This document shows positions 51,855 to 60,359 of a stretch of DNA of 64,000 nucleotides, piece by piece. Position 1 is the first letter of the stretch. Each line of letters opens with the position of its first letter. The notes beneath the pieces are model-generated. The model saw nothing but the letters and a program-made list of their open reading frames with translations. It had not been told where the DNA came from and did no database searches. A program made the translations under genes and the position numbers. The stretch comes from JBCBKP01 sp038521625. Lineage in GTDB: Bacteria > Planctomycetota > Phycisphaerae > Phycisphaerales > UBA1924. Where the stretch lies: assembly GCA_038521625.1 (NCBI GenBank), contig JBCBKP010000012.1, forward strand, positions 1 through 64,000, read 5' to 3'.

Positions 51855-52553
51855 ATGATCAAGACCGCCCTCCTCGCGATCGCCGCCCTGGCCCTCGTGG
51901 CGCCGCTCGCGAACGCCGCGAGCAACACGACCGACAAGCTCTACCCAGAGCTCCGTGCCTTTGTCGACGCCCGCAGGGCCGAGTTCGGCCAGATCCCCCC
52001 CGAGCGGCGCGAGCTGCTCGATGGGTTGGCCGACTACGTCAAAGGCCGCTACGAGGCGGGCGAGACCTCGTACCTGAACTTCGTCTGCACGCACAACAGC
52101 CGGCGGAGCCACATGTCGCAGCTCTTCGCCCAGGCCGCCTCGGCGGTGTACGGCATCCCGGCGCGGACCTACTCGGGCGGCACCGAGAGCACCGCGTTCA
52201 ATCCTCGGGCCGTCGCCGCGATCGAGCGGGCCGGGTTCGACGTGCTGAAGACCTCCGACGACGCCAATCCCGTCTACCTCGTCAAACTCTCGGGCGGCTC
52301 GATGCCCATGCCGTGCTTCAGCAAAAAGTACGACGGTGCGCCGAACCCGAAGCTCGAATTCGCGGCGATCATGGTCTGCGACGAGGCCGACGAGGCATGC
52401 CCCTACGTGCCGGGCGCGGACGCCCGCTTCGCGATCCCCTTCGTCGATCCCAAGATAAGCGACAACACGCCGGCCGAGGCGGCGACCTACGACGAGCGCG
52501 CGGCCCAGATCGCCCGCGAGTTTCTCTACGTCTTCGACCGCGCGAGCCGCTGA
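51855..52553 (+). CDS. Exported arsenate reductase/LMW-PTP-like protein
   Basis: This 232-aa protein starts with a signal peptide (MIKTALLAIAALALVAPLAN). After about 45 further residues it has the low-molecular-weight phosphatase fold: FVCTHNSRRSHMSQ (CX5R with Cys78), then CDEADEACPYVPG with Cys175 and Cys182. The 7-residue spacing of the last pair equals the Cys82/Cys89 relay of thioredoxin-coupled arsenate reductase. Such enzymes are normally cytoplasmic, so the signal peptide is unusual. Start ATG 51855 follows GGGAG; ATG 51840 is an alternative. Together with ArsR it suggests an arsenate response, though a periplasmic phosphatase is also possible. Confidence 0.85.
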   Translation: MIKTALLAIAALALVAPLANAASNTTDKLYPELRAFVDARRAEFGQIPPERRELLDGLADYVKGRYEAGETSYLNFVCTHNSRRSHMSQLFAQAASAVYGIPARTYSGGTESTAFNPRAVAAIERAGFDVLKTSDDANPVYLVKLSGGSMPMPCFSKKYDGAPNPKLEFAAIMVCDEADEACPYVPGADARFAIPFVDPKISDNTPAEAATYDERAAQIAREFLYVFDRASR

Positions 52554-52595
52554 GCCGCGCCGGATGGCACGATCACAGCACTTGGCCTGATTCCG

Positions 52596-52633
52596 GCCCC
52601 CGCTTCGACGTTGCTCGGAGCGGGGGCTTTTCT
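52596..52633 (+). terminator. Rho-independent terminator after the arsenate-reductase-like gene
   Basis: A 9-bp stem, GCCCCCGCT (52596-52604) with AGCGGGGGC (52619-52627), and a 14-base loop, followed by TTTTCTT. It lies about 45 bases after the stop at 52553. Confidence 0.88.
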
Positions 52634-52684
52634 TCGCCCCTTCTGTCCGGTATCTTCGTCACGACACCCATACGGAGATCAAAC

Positions 52685-53113
52685 ATGAGCACGTACGAAG
52701 TCGCAAAACGCCTGGTCGAGTTGTGCAAAGCGGGCGAGCACCGCAAGGCCATCGAGGAGCTGTACGCGGACGACGCGACCGCCTACGAGGCCGTGCAGGG
52801 GCCGATGGACAGCCGCGAGATGTCGGGCAAGGCGGCGCTGCTGAAGGGGTCGGACCAGTTCTTCGAGATGAACGAGGTCCACGGCGGCGAGGTCGACGGG
52901 CCGTACCCGTGCGACGACAAATTCATCTGCTTCATGTCGATCGACCTGACGCCGAAGGCCGGCCCGATGGAGGGTCAGCGATTCCAGATGTCCGAGGCGT
53001 GCCTGTACACCGTCAAGGACGGCAAGATCGCGCGGAGCGAGTTCTTCTACCACGTGCCCGAGGGCACGCCGACGGATTGCACGGGCGAGATGGCGACGCA
53101 CGCGAAGGGCTAG
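52685..53113 (+). CDS. SnoaL-like/NTF2-fold protein
   Basis: This 142-aa protein has the short NTF2-like pattern: LVELCKAGEHRKAIEELYAD, TAYEAVQGPMDSREMSGKAA, EGQRFQMSEACLYTVKDGKI and ARSEFFYHVP. This fold serves as a ligand-binding or isomerase domain, but nothing indicates the substrate. GGAG precedes the ATG. It lies alone between terminators and the M1 peptidase gene. Confidence 0.8.
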   Translation: MSTYEVAKRLVELCKAGEHRKAIEELYADDATAYEAVQGPMDSREMSGKAALLKGSDQFFEMNEVHGGEVDGPYPCDDKFICFMSIDLTPKAGPMEGQRFQMSEACLYTVKDGKIARSEFFYHVPEGTPTDCTGEMATHAKG

Positions 53114-53258
53114 ACCGCCTCTGATCCGGATTCGGGGGACAGAACCGGCTTCGCCTGTGCAGCCACCGGCTGTAGGATGACAGACCGCGCGGTCGTACCG
53201 TGGCGACCGCGCCGCCGACACCTCCCCCGCCGATCCCCTTCGAGCCGAGGCCCCGCCC

Positions 53259-55613
53259 ATGCGACGACTGCTCGCCCTGTCGACCCTGCTCGCCGCCGCG
53301 TCGACCGCGTCCGCCCAGCAGCCCTACGAGAACCCCAAGTACCCGCAGGCCGACAAGTTCCGTCAGCTCGACGAGCTGCTGCCGACGCCCAACGTCTACC
53401 GCACCGCGTCGGGCGCCCCGGGCCCCGAGTACTGGCAGCAGCAGGCCGACTACGTGATCGAGGTCGAGCTCGACGATGTCAACCAGCGCCTGACCGGTTA
53501 CGAGACCATCACCTACACCAACAACTCGCCCGACACGCTGAACTACCTCTGGGTGCAGCTCGACCAGAACCGCTTCCGACCCGACAGCGACGACATGCTG
53601 ACCCGCACCACCGGCGGGCTCGACCGGCTGAGCTTCTCGCAGCTCGATTCGATGCTCTACCGCATGGGCTTCGAGGGCGGCTATGACATCAGCGAGGTCA
53701 GCTACGCGAACGGCCGCCCGCTCAAGCACACGATCGTCCGCACGATGATGCGCGTCGAGCCGGACAAGGCGCTCGAGCCGGGCGACACGTTCTCGTTCAA
53801 CATCGGCTGGTCGAACAACATCATCGACGCCGACCGGGTCCGCAGCCGCGGCGGCTACGAGTACTTCCCCGAGGACGACAACTACATCTACGAGATCGCG
53901 CAGTGGTTCCCGCGGATGGCCGCCTACACCGACTACGCGGGCTGGCAGCACAAGCAGTTCCTGGGCAACGGCGAGTTCACCCTCGAGTTCGGCGATTACG
54001 ACGTATCGATCACCGCGCCGGACGATCACGTCGTCGCCTCGACCGGCGTGCTGCAGAACCCGCGGGACGTCATGACCCGCGAGCAACGTCAGCGGTTCGA
54101 GCGGGCCAAGAACGCGACCGAGCCGGTCTTCATCGTCACGCCGGACGAGGCCGTCGCCAACCAGCAGGGCGCTCCCGCCGGCACCAAGACCTGGCGCTTC
54201 GTCGCCGAGGACGTCCGCGACTTCGCCTGGGCCTCCAGCCGCAAGTTCATCTGGGACGCCCTTGGCCACGACGTCAACGGCAACGAGACGATGGCGATGA
54301 GCTTCTACCCGATCGAGGGTGAGCCCCTCTGGAGCCGCTACTCGACGCACACGATCGTGCACACGCTCAACGTCTACAGCCGCTACTCGTTCGACTACCC
54401 CTACCCGGTCGCGATCTCCGTGAACGGCCCCGTCGGCGGCATGGAGTACCCCATGATCTGCTTCAACGGGCCCCGCCCGGAGACCGACGGCACCTACACC
54501 CAGCGGACCAAGTACGGCCTGATCGGCGTGATCATCCACGAGGTCGGCCACTTCTACTTCCCGATGATCGTCAACTCCGACGAGCGGCAGTGGACCTGGA
54601 TGGACGAGGGCGTGAACACGTTCCTCCAGTTCCTCACCGAGCAGGAATGGGAGGACAACTACCCGTCGCGCCGCGGCGAGCCACAGGACATCACCGGCTA
54701 CATGGCCAGCCAGCGCCAGGTGCCGATCATGACCAACAGCGAGTCCATCCAGCAGTTCGGCGCCAACGCCTACGCCAAGCCCGCGACCGCGCTGAACATC
54801 CTCCGCGAATCCGTCATGGGCCGCGAGGCGTTCGACTACGCCTTCAAGACCTACGCCGAGCGTTGGAAGTTCAAGCGGCCCGAGCCCGCGGACCTGTTCC
54901 GGACGATGGAGGACGCCTCGGGCATCGATCTCGACTGGTTCTGGCGCGGCTGGTTCTACACGACCGACCATGTCGACATCGCGGTCACCAACGTCCGCGA
55001 GTACCGCGTCGACACGCAGAACCCGCTGATCGAGGACGCGCTGGCGCGTGAGGTCCGCGACGCGGAGCCGACGACCGTCAGCGAGCAGCGCTACGCCGAC
55101 GCCCGCAAGTACACCGACGCCTTCCCCGAGCTGCTCGACTTCTACAACAGCTACGACCCGCTCGAGACCACGCCCGCCGAGATGCGCCGATACGAGCGCA
55201 CGCTCGCCTCGCTCAGCGAGGATAGAAAGGCCCTTCTCGAGCTCGAGGAGAACTTCTACGTCTTCGACTTCGAGAACGTCGGCGGCCTCGTCATGCCGAT
55301 CATCCTCCATCTGCACTACACCGACGGGACCAAGGAAGATATCCGCATGCCCGCCGAGGTCTGGCGCAGGAACGTCGAGCAAGTCTCGACGATGCACATG
55401 ACGCCCAAGGTCCTCGACCGCGTCGTGCTCGACCCGTACCTCGAGACCGCCGACACCGACCTCTCGAACAACCACTTCCCGCCAAGGCCCGAGCGAAGCC
55501 GCTTCGAGCTCTTCGAATTCAATCGCCAGCGTCCGAACCCGATGCGCGAGGCCATCCAGGAGCAGGAGCGCCAGAGCCAGGGCGGGCGCATGGGCGGCGA
55601 GGACGACGAGTAA
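53259..55613 (+). CDS. Secreted M1-family metallopeptidase
   Basis: This 784-aa zinc peptidase has a signal peptide (MRRLLALSTLLAAASTASAQ). The gluzincin signature GGMEYPM binds the substrate N-terminus. The zinc site is H427-E428-VGH431 with the third ligand Glu450 in WMDEGVN, the HExxH-x18-E spacing of the family. A long C-terminal region (about 580-784) is acidic near its end and lacks a membrane anchor. It is followed 17 bases later by the DUF6702-like gene, a neighbour often seen with this peptidase group. Confidence 0.94.
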   Translation: MRRLLALSTLLAAASTASAQQPYENPKYPQADKFRQLDELLPTPNVYRTASGAPGPEYWQQQADYVIEVELDDVNQRLTGYETITYTNNSPDTLNYLWVQLDQNRFRPDSDDMLTRTTGGLDRLSFSQLDSMLYRMGFEGGYDISEVSYANGRPLKHTIVRTMMRVEPDKALEPGDTFSFNIGWSNNIIDADRVRSRGGYEYFPEDDNYIYEIAQWFPRMAAYTDYAGWQHKQFLGNGEFTLEFGDYDVSITAPDDHVVASTGVLQNPRDVMTREQRQRFERAKNATEPVFIVTPDEAVANQQGAPAGTKTWRFVAEDVRDFAWASSRKFIWDALGHDVNGNETMAMSFYPIEGEPLWSRYSTHTIVHTLNVYSRYSFDYPYPVAISVNGPVGGMEYPMICFNGPRPETDGTYTQRTKYGLIGVIIHEVGHFYFPMIVNSDERQWTWMDEGVNTFLQFLTEQEWEDNYPSRRGEPQDITGYMASQRQVPIMTNSESIQQFGANAYAKPATALNILRESVMGREAFDYAFKTYAERWKFKRPEPADLFRTMEDASGIDLDWFWRGWFYTTDHVDIAVTNVREYRVDTQNPLIEDALAREVRDAEPTTVSEQRYADARKYTDAFPELLDFYNSYDPLETTPAEMRRYERTLASLSEDRKALLELEENFYVFDFENVGGLVMPIILHLHYTDGTKEDIRMPAEVWRRNVEQVSTMHMTPKVLDRVVLDPYLETADTDLSNNHFPPRPERSRFELFEFNRQRPNPMREAIQEQERQSQGGRMGGEDDE

Positions 55614-55630
55614 CGCCCCGGGGATCTCGG

Positions 55631-56818
55631 ATGCGATCACGCCACTTCCGAACGCTCGCGATGGTCCTCATCGCGGGCGTTCTTTCTTTGACCCCCACCG
55701 CGGCCCACGCCGCCGCGCACCCGTTCCACGTCGCCTTCGCAGAGATGGAGTTGGATAGAGAGCAGCGGCGCTTCGAGATCGCCCTGAAGACCTGGCCCGA
55801 GGATCTCGAGATCGTCGTCGAGCGCGCGCTCGGCCGCGACGCCGACCTCGAGTCTCCCGAGGCGAAACGCGCGCTCGCCGCGTACCTCGGCCGGCGGCTT
55901 CTCGTCCGAGCGGCGACGTCCGACCGCGGCGGGGCCGATGCGATCGACCCGCAAGCGCCGCCCGCGAGCCTTCTTGGGATCGAGGCCGGCGTGAAGGACG
56001 CCTGGCTCTACCTCACGCTCCACGCGCCGGAGTACGTCCTCCGGGGCGAGCGATTCGACATCGCCTGCTCGGTGCTCTTCGATGTCCGCGCGGACCAGCA
56101 GAACACGCTCGAGATCCGCGACGGCGACCGCAAATACAGCGCCCACTCGACACGCAAGACCGTCTGGAACACGCTGCGGATCCAGAGACCGGCACCCGAC
56201 GCCGCGGGCGACCTCCGCACCCTCATCGACATCGCCCGACCGATCGGTGATAGCCCGCCGATCCGTGTCGAGGCCGGGCGCATCGACGTTGTCTCGACCC
56301 TTGGACGGGCCGTGTCCCCGAGACATCTCGCCCTCGCGGTCGGATGGCACGGCGGGGCTCGCTCGAGGATTCTCGGCTTGCCGATCCCGGCGTTCGCCGC
56401 CGGCGCGATCAACGCCGCGCCGGAACGGGACCCGCTCGACACGCTGCTCGCGATCGGCGTGGCCGGGCCCGACGCCGAGTTGGCCGCCTCGATCGTGAGA
56501 GAGCTCCGGAGGAGCGACCCCGCGGTCGCGAGGCCCCGGTCGATCACGGTCGCTTCATCGCTGGGTGATCCGGCTCGCACGCGCGGCGGGATCACAGCGC
56601 TCGCGGTCGCGTCGGACGCCAACGTCGTCGTCATCGATACGAGCGCCGAGCCGCCGACAACGGATCGCCTCACGCTGCTGTTGCCAGTCGCTGCCCTCGA
56701 CCGGGCCGTGTTGCTCCGCAGCCGCCAGCTCGACGACGACGCGCGCAATACGCTCCGACCGCTCGTCGCGGGGCTCGACTTCGATCTGCTCTGGCTCGTT
56801 CCCGCCGATGACGACTGA
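55631..56818 (+). CDS. Exported DUF6702-like protein with extra C-terminal domain
   Basis: This 395-aa protein has a signal peptide (MRSRHFRTLAMVLIAGVLSL). The first 170 residues, HPFHVAFAEMELDREQRRFE and ALKTWPEDLEI, match the DUF6702 pattern, small exported proteins found beside M1 peptidases. From about residue 200 an added part of roughly 190 residues of mixed alpha/beta composition (SRILGLPIPAFAAGAINAAP and ITALAVASDANVVVIDTSAE) has no family I recognise. It overlaps the transporter gene by 11 bases. Confidence 0.8.
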   Translation: MRSRHFRTLAMVLIAGVLSLTPTAAHAAAHPFHVAFAEMELDREQRRFEIALKTWPEDLEIVVERALGRDADLESPEAKRALAAYLGRRLLVRAATSDRGGADAIDPQAPPASLLGIEAGVKDAWLYLTLHAPEYVLRGERFDIACSVLFDVRADQQNTLEIRDGDRKYSAHSTRKTVWNTLRIQRPAPDAAGDLRTLIDIARPIGDSPPIRVEAGRIDVVSTLGRAVSPRHLALAVGWHGGARSRILGLPIPAFAAGAINAAPERDPLDTLLAIGVAGPDAELAASIVRELRRSDPAVARPRSITVASSLGDPARTRGGITALAVASDANVVVIDTSAEPPTTDRLTLLLPVAALDRAVLLRSRQLDDDARNTLRPLVAGLDFDLLWLVPADDD

Positions 56819-58118
56819 CCGGCGCAAGCTCGGCCTGCTCGCCCTGATCGGCCCGGGGCTGCTCGTCGCCGCGACCGGCGTCGGCGCGGGCGATCTCGCG
56901 GGCGGCGCACTCGCGGGCTCTCGCCTCGGGCTCACCGTGCTCTGGGCTGTCGCGATCGGTGCGCTGCTGAAGTTTGCTGTGACGGAAGGCCTGGCCCGCC
57001 ATCAGATCGCGACCGGCGACACCTGGCTCGAGGGCGCCAACCGCCGCTTCGGCCTGCTGTTCCGCGTCGCCTTCGCGCTCTATCTGGTGCCGTGGTCCTA
57101 CTTCACCGGCGCGGCGATGATCAGCGCCTGCGCGAACATCTCGCAAGCCGCGATCGAGTCGATCGCCGGGCGCGAGATCCGCTTCACGATCGAAGGCGTG
57201 CGCGTCGACCCGGCCACGGTCGCGCTCGGCGTCGCGCACAGCGCGATCGGCCTCGTCGTCGCCTGGGTCGGCGGCTTCAAGTGGTTCGAACGCGTCATGG
57301 CGGCCTGCATCGCGCTGATGTTCGCGACCGTCATCGGCGCGGCGATCCTGATCCGGCCCGATCCCGGCGAGCTCGCGTGGGGTCTGCTGCCGAAGGTCCC
57401 CACGGCGCCCGCGTCCGATCCCGAAGCCGACGCGCTCGGATGGACCGTCGCGCTCATCGGCGGCGTCGGGGGAACGCTCACCGTCATCTGCTACGGCTAC
57501 TGGATCCGCGAGAAGAAGCTCGACGCCACCGAGGCCGACGAGCGGGCCAAGCGTGCGTCGCTCGGCCGTGCCCGGACCGACCTCGCCGTCGGCTACGGCG
57601 CCACCGCGCTGTTCGGCATGTCGATGCTCGTGCTCGCCGCGGGCACCAACGTCTCGGGCGGGGGCTCGTCGCTCGTCATCCAGATCGCCGACCGCGTCGG
57701 CGAGGCCGCCGGCAACGCCGGCAAGATCGCGTTCCTGTTCGGCGCCTGGGCCGCCGTGCTCAGTTCGCTCCTGGGCGTCTGGCAGGCGACGCCCTACGTC
57801 TTCGCCGATCTGATGCGGTCGTGGCGGGGCCACGACGCCGCGACACCGATCGACACCAGGGCGTGGACCTACCGCGGCCCGCTGCTGGCCATCGCCACCG
57901 TGCCGGTCCTCGGGCTGCTCTTCAGCTTCGCGGGCGTGCAGAAGGCCTACGGCGTGTACGGAGCGCTCTTCCTGCCGCTGCTCGCCCTGACCCTGCTGCT
58001 GATGAACACCGGCAGGCTCGGGCCGTTCAGGAACGGCTGGTTCGCGATGGGTGGGCTGGCCGGCGTTCTCGGGCTCTTCGGATGGCTGGCGTTCCAGCGC
58101 ATCGCCGAGGCGTTCTAG
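56808..58118 (+). CDS. Nramp-related transporter lacking the DPGN and MPH motifs
   Basis: This 436-aa membrane protein has about eleven spans in the APC/LeuT-like Nramp pattern, starting LLALIGPGLLVAATGVGAGD. In canonical Nramp transporters the first helix carries DPGN and the sixth MPH, which bind Mn or Fe. Here the corresponding sites read GAGD and VICYGYW, so metal coordination as known is not possible. It overlaps the preceding gene by 11 bases, so it is coupled to the M1/DUF6702 unit. Substrate uncertain: magnesium or another ion, or a small molecule. Confidence 0.85.
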   Translation: MTTDRRKLGLLALIGPGLLVAATGVGAGDLAGGALAGSRLGLTVLWAVAIGALLKFAVTEGLARHQIATGDTWLEGANRRFGLLFRVAFALYLVPWSYFTGAAMISACANISQAAIESIAGREIRFTIEGVRVDPATVALGVAHSAIGLVVAWVGGFKWFERVMAACIALMFATVIGAAILIRPDPGELAWGLLPKVPTAPASDPEADALGWTVALIGGVGGTLTVICYGYWIREKKLDATEADERAKRASLGRARTDLAVGYGATALFGMSMLVLAAGTNVSGGGSSLVIQIADRVGEAAGNAGKIAFLFGAWAAVLSSLLGVWQATPYVFADLMRSWRGHDAATPIDTRAWTYRGPLLAIATVPVLGLLFSFAGVQKAYGVYGALFLPLLALTLLLMNTGRLGPFRNGWFAMGGLAGVLGLFGWLAFQRIAEAF

Positions 58119-58140
58119 GACCGAGCCCACAGATGCGAAC

Positions 58141-58213
58141 AGCCACCTACTGGACTCGAACCAGCGACCTGAGCTTTACGAAAGCTCCGCTCTACCAACT
58201 GAGCTAAGGTGGC
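58141..58213 (-). tRNA. tRNA-Thr(CGT)
   Basis: A complete 73-nt tRNA. The acceptor GCCACCT (58213-58207) pairs with AGGTGGC (58148-58142), the discriminator is T, the D-loop is AGTTGGTA, the anticodon loop TTCGTAA gives CGT, and the T-loop is TTCGAGT. CCA is not encoded. Confidence 0.97.
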
Positions 58214-58429
58214 GATCCCGCCGGCTCCGGCGAGGCCAGAAGTATCGCCACCGCGGTCCCCCCGGTCCAGCCGAAGGCCCGATCAGAGAATCGGATCGTC
58301 CGATCCGATCTGTTTGGCCGATGTTGCGGTTGAGTCTCGCCCTCATCTACCCCGATTCCCGCGATTCCGGGCGTCCTTTCACGCTCTGGAGACGATATTG
58401 GAATCGTTCTAGATGGAAGGAGTCGCCCG

Positions 58430-58636
58430 ATGTTCAAGCTTCACGAGGGTCAGTGCGGGTTGTGCGCTCACTTCGGCGAGCACTCGGCCAAGCAGGACAC
58501 GCTCGTTCAGATCCGCGTCAACGGCGAGGCCCCGGCCGACCTGGTCGAGCCCTGCGGCCACCCGAAGAACGAGGGCCTGCACCTCAAGGTCTCGCCGATC
58601 GCCGGGTGCGACGGGTTCGAGCCCGCCAAGCAGTAA
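58430..58636 (+). CDS. Small Cys/His-rich protein, possible zinc ribbon
   Basis: This 68-aa protein has CGLCAHFGEH near the N-terminus and EPCGHPKNEGLHL plus AGCDGF near the C-terminus, five Cys or His-pair positions that could hold one zinc ion. AAGGAG precedes the ATG and a terminator follows, so it is a well-framed single gene. It is not a family I can name with confidence. Confidence 0.75.
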   Translation: MFKLHEGQCGLCAHFGEHSAKQDTLVQIRVNGEAPADLVEPCGHPKNEGLHLKVSPIAGCDGFEPAKQ

Positions 58637-58664
58637 GCGAATCGGAAACGAGTTCTCATCCACG

Positions 58665-58689
58665 ACGCCCGGCAGAGCCGGGCGTTTTC
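58665..58689 (+). terminator. Rho-independent terminator after the small Cys-rich gene
   Basis: A perfect 9-bp stem, ACGCCCGGC (58665-58673) and GCCGGGCGT (58677-58685), with a 3-base loop, followed by TTTCATT. It lies 30 bases after the stop at 58636. Confidence 0.88.
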
Positions 58690-58717
58690 ATTGCGCCGCG
58701 GTCCGTCGGACCCCGGC

Positions 58718-60190
58718 TCATCGCGGTTCGTGCTCGTCCGCGGGCACCCAGCCCTGCTCGTCGGCGCGAACGGCCGGAAGCATCTCTTCGCCGTCCACCG
58801 TCACACGGGCGCCGGCCGCGACGAACCCCTCGAGGCGACGCGATCCGATCAGCACGTCGAGGGTGACCAGCTGGCCGTTGTACTCCCGCGCTCTCACTTC
58901 GCCGGCACTCTCGACCCGGTGCACGAGCCTGGAGTCGGCGAGCGGGATCGAGATGTGCGCCTCGACGGGCTCGCCCTCGAGCGACCGGAGGACACGCTCG
59001 ATCAGCGGGCCGTGGCCCGCCCGGATCGGCTCCGGGTTTCCCTCCGGCGTCGGGAGCGACGAGATCGCGATCGCGTCAGGGCGGCGCTGCTTCCAGACCA
59101 GCAACTCCTCGTTGTTCTGCAGGCGGTCGACCTTGTTGAGCAGGAGCACGATCTCCGGCGGCTCCCATCGGTCGACGGCCTCCTCGGTGTGCCGGCTGCG
59201 TTTCTCGATCCGGGCCTCGACGTCCCGGACCTCATCGAAGATCTCGTCGAGCGTGCGCATGACGGTGTCGTGGTGCAGCTCCGCCGCCGGGTCCGAGACG
59301 TCGAGGACGACCAGCAGCAGATCGGCGTGGGTCGCCTCCTCGAGCGTGGCGCGGAACGAGGCGACCAGATGGTGCGGCAGTTCGCGCACGAACCCGACCG
59401 TGTCGCTCAGCATGGCCCTCGCGCTCGGGCCGAGCTTCCACTCGCGGGTGCGCGTCATCAGCGTCGCGAAGACGCGGTCGTCGGCGTAGGCGCCGCCGGC
59501 GGTGAGGCTGTTGAACAGCGTGCTCTTGCCCGCGTTCGTGTAGCCGACCAGCCCGACGGTGAAGTGCTCCCGATTGCGCTTGCGGACGGCGCGGCGCTTG
59601 CGCGCCTGGATGTCGGCGAGCTCGCGCTGGAGCAGCGTCTTGCGCCGCTGGACGAGCCGGCGGTCGATCTCGAGCTGCTGCTCGCCGGGCCCGCGTGTCC
59701 CGACCCCGCCGATGCCGCCCGACCCGACGATGCGCTCGAGGTGGTCCCACATCGCCCGCAGGCGGGGGTAGGTGTACTCCAGCTGCGCCAGCTCGACCTG
59801 CAGGCGCGCCTCGTGCGTGGTCGCCCGCCCGGCGAAGATGTCCAGGATCAGCTCGGAGCGGTCGAGGACCTTCCGCTCGGTCTCGCGCTCGATCGCGGCG
59901 ATCTGCTTCGGGCTCAGCTCGTGGTCGAAGATGATCGACGTCGCGTCCAGGCCGACGCACAGGTCCTTGAGCTCGCCCAGCTTGCCACGCCCGATGTACG
60001 TCCCGGCCTCGGGGCGGTCGCGGCGCTGCTCGAGCTCGCCCACGACCACCGCGCCCGCCTGCTTGGCGAGCTCGCGGAGCTCGCCGAACGGGTCGGCCCG
60101 GTCATAGACCGAATCCGGGAGCCGAACGGCGGCGAGAACGGTCCGCTCGGCGCGGACTTCGATGGATTGGCGTTCTTTGGAGGGCGGCAC
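58718..60190 (-). CDS. hflX: HflX-type ribosome-associated GTPase
   Basis: This GTPase of about 490 aa binds the large ribosomal subunit and splits or rescues stalled ribosomes. The N-terminal glycine-rich part has GTYIGRGKLGEL and FDHELSPKQIAAIE. The linker has RLRAMWDHLERIVGSGGIGG and GTRGPGEQQLEIDRR, the HflX hallmark. The G domain has GYTNAGKSTLFNSL, DTVGFVRELPHHL and NKVDRL. A long tail of about 95 residues follows the G domain. GTG 60190 was chosen; GTG 60268 would add 26 residues without a better ribosome site. Confidence 0.95.
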   Translation of the reverse strand: MPPSKERQSIEVRAERTVLAAVRLPDSVYDRADPFGELRELAKQAGAVVVGELEQRRDRPEAGTYIGRGKLGELKDLCVGLDATSIIFDHELSPKQIAAIERETERKVLDRSELILDIFAGRATTHEARLQVELAQLEYTYPRLRAMWDHLERIVGSGGIGGVGTRGPGEQQLEIDRRLVQRRKTLLQRELADIQARKRRAVRKRNREHFTVGLVGYTNAGKSTLFNSLTAGGAYADDRVFATLMTRTREWKLGPSARAMLSDTVGFVRELPHHLVASFRATLEEATHADLLLVVLDVSDPAAELHHDTVMRTLDEIFDEVRDVEARIEKRSRHTEEAVDRWEPPEIVLLLNKVDRLQNNEELLVWKQRRPDAIAISSLPTPEGNPEPIRAGHGPLIERVLRSLEGEPVEAHISIPLADSRLVHRVESAGEVRAREYNGQLVTLDVLIGSRRLEGFVAAGARVTVDGEEMLPAVRADEQGWVPADEHEPR

Positions 60191-60359
60191 GACGAACTGT
60201 ACGGGTCCCGAGGCCCGAGTTGAAGATTGCGCGAATGAGCCCGATCGGGGCCGCCGGGGTGGGTCCACGGGCGCGGTCCGCCGGTAGACTCTCCGCCGAA
60301 GCGGTTAACGCCGCCCGAAGCCGAGAGTTAGACACGAACCCCTGGAGAGAGGACAAGAC

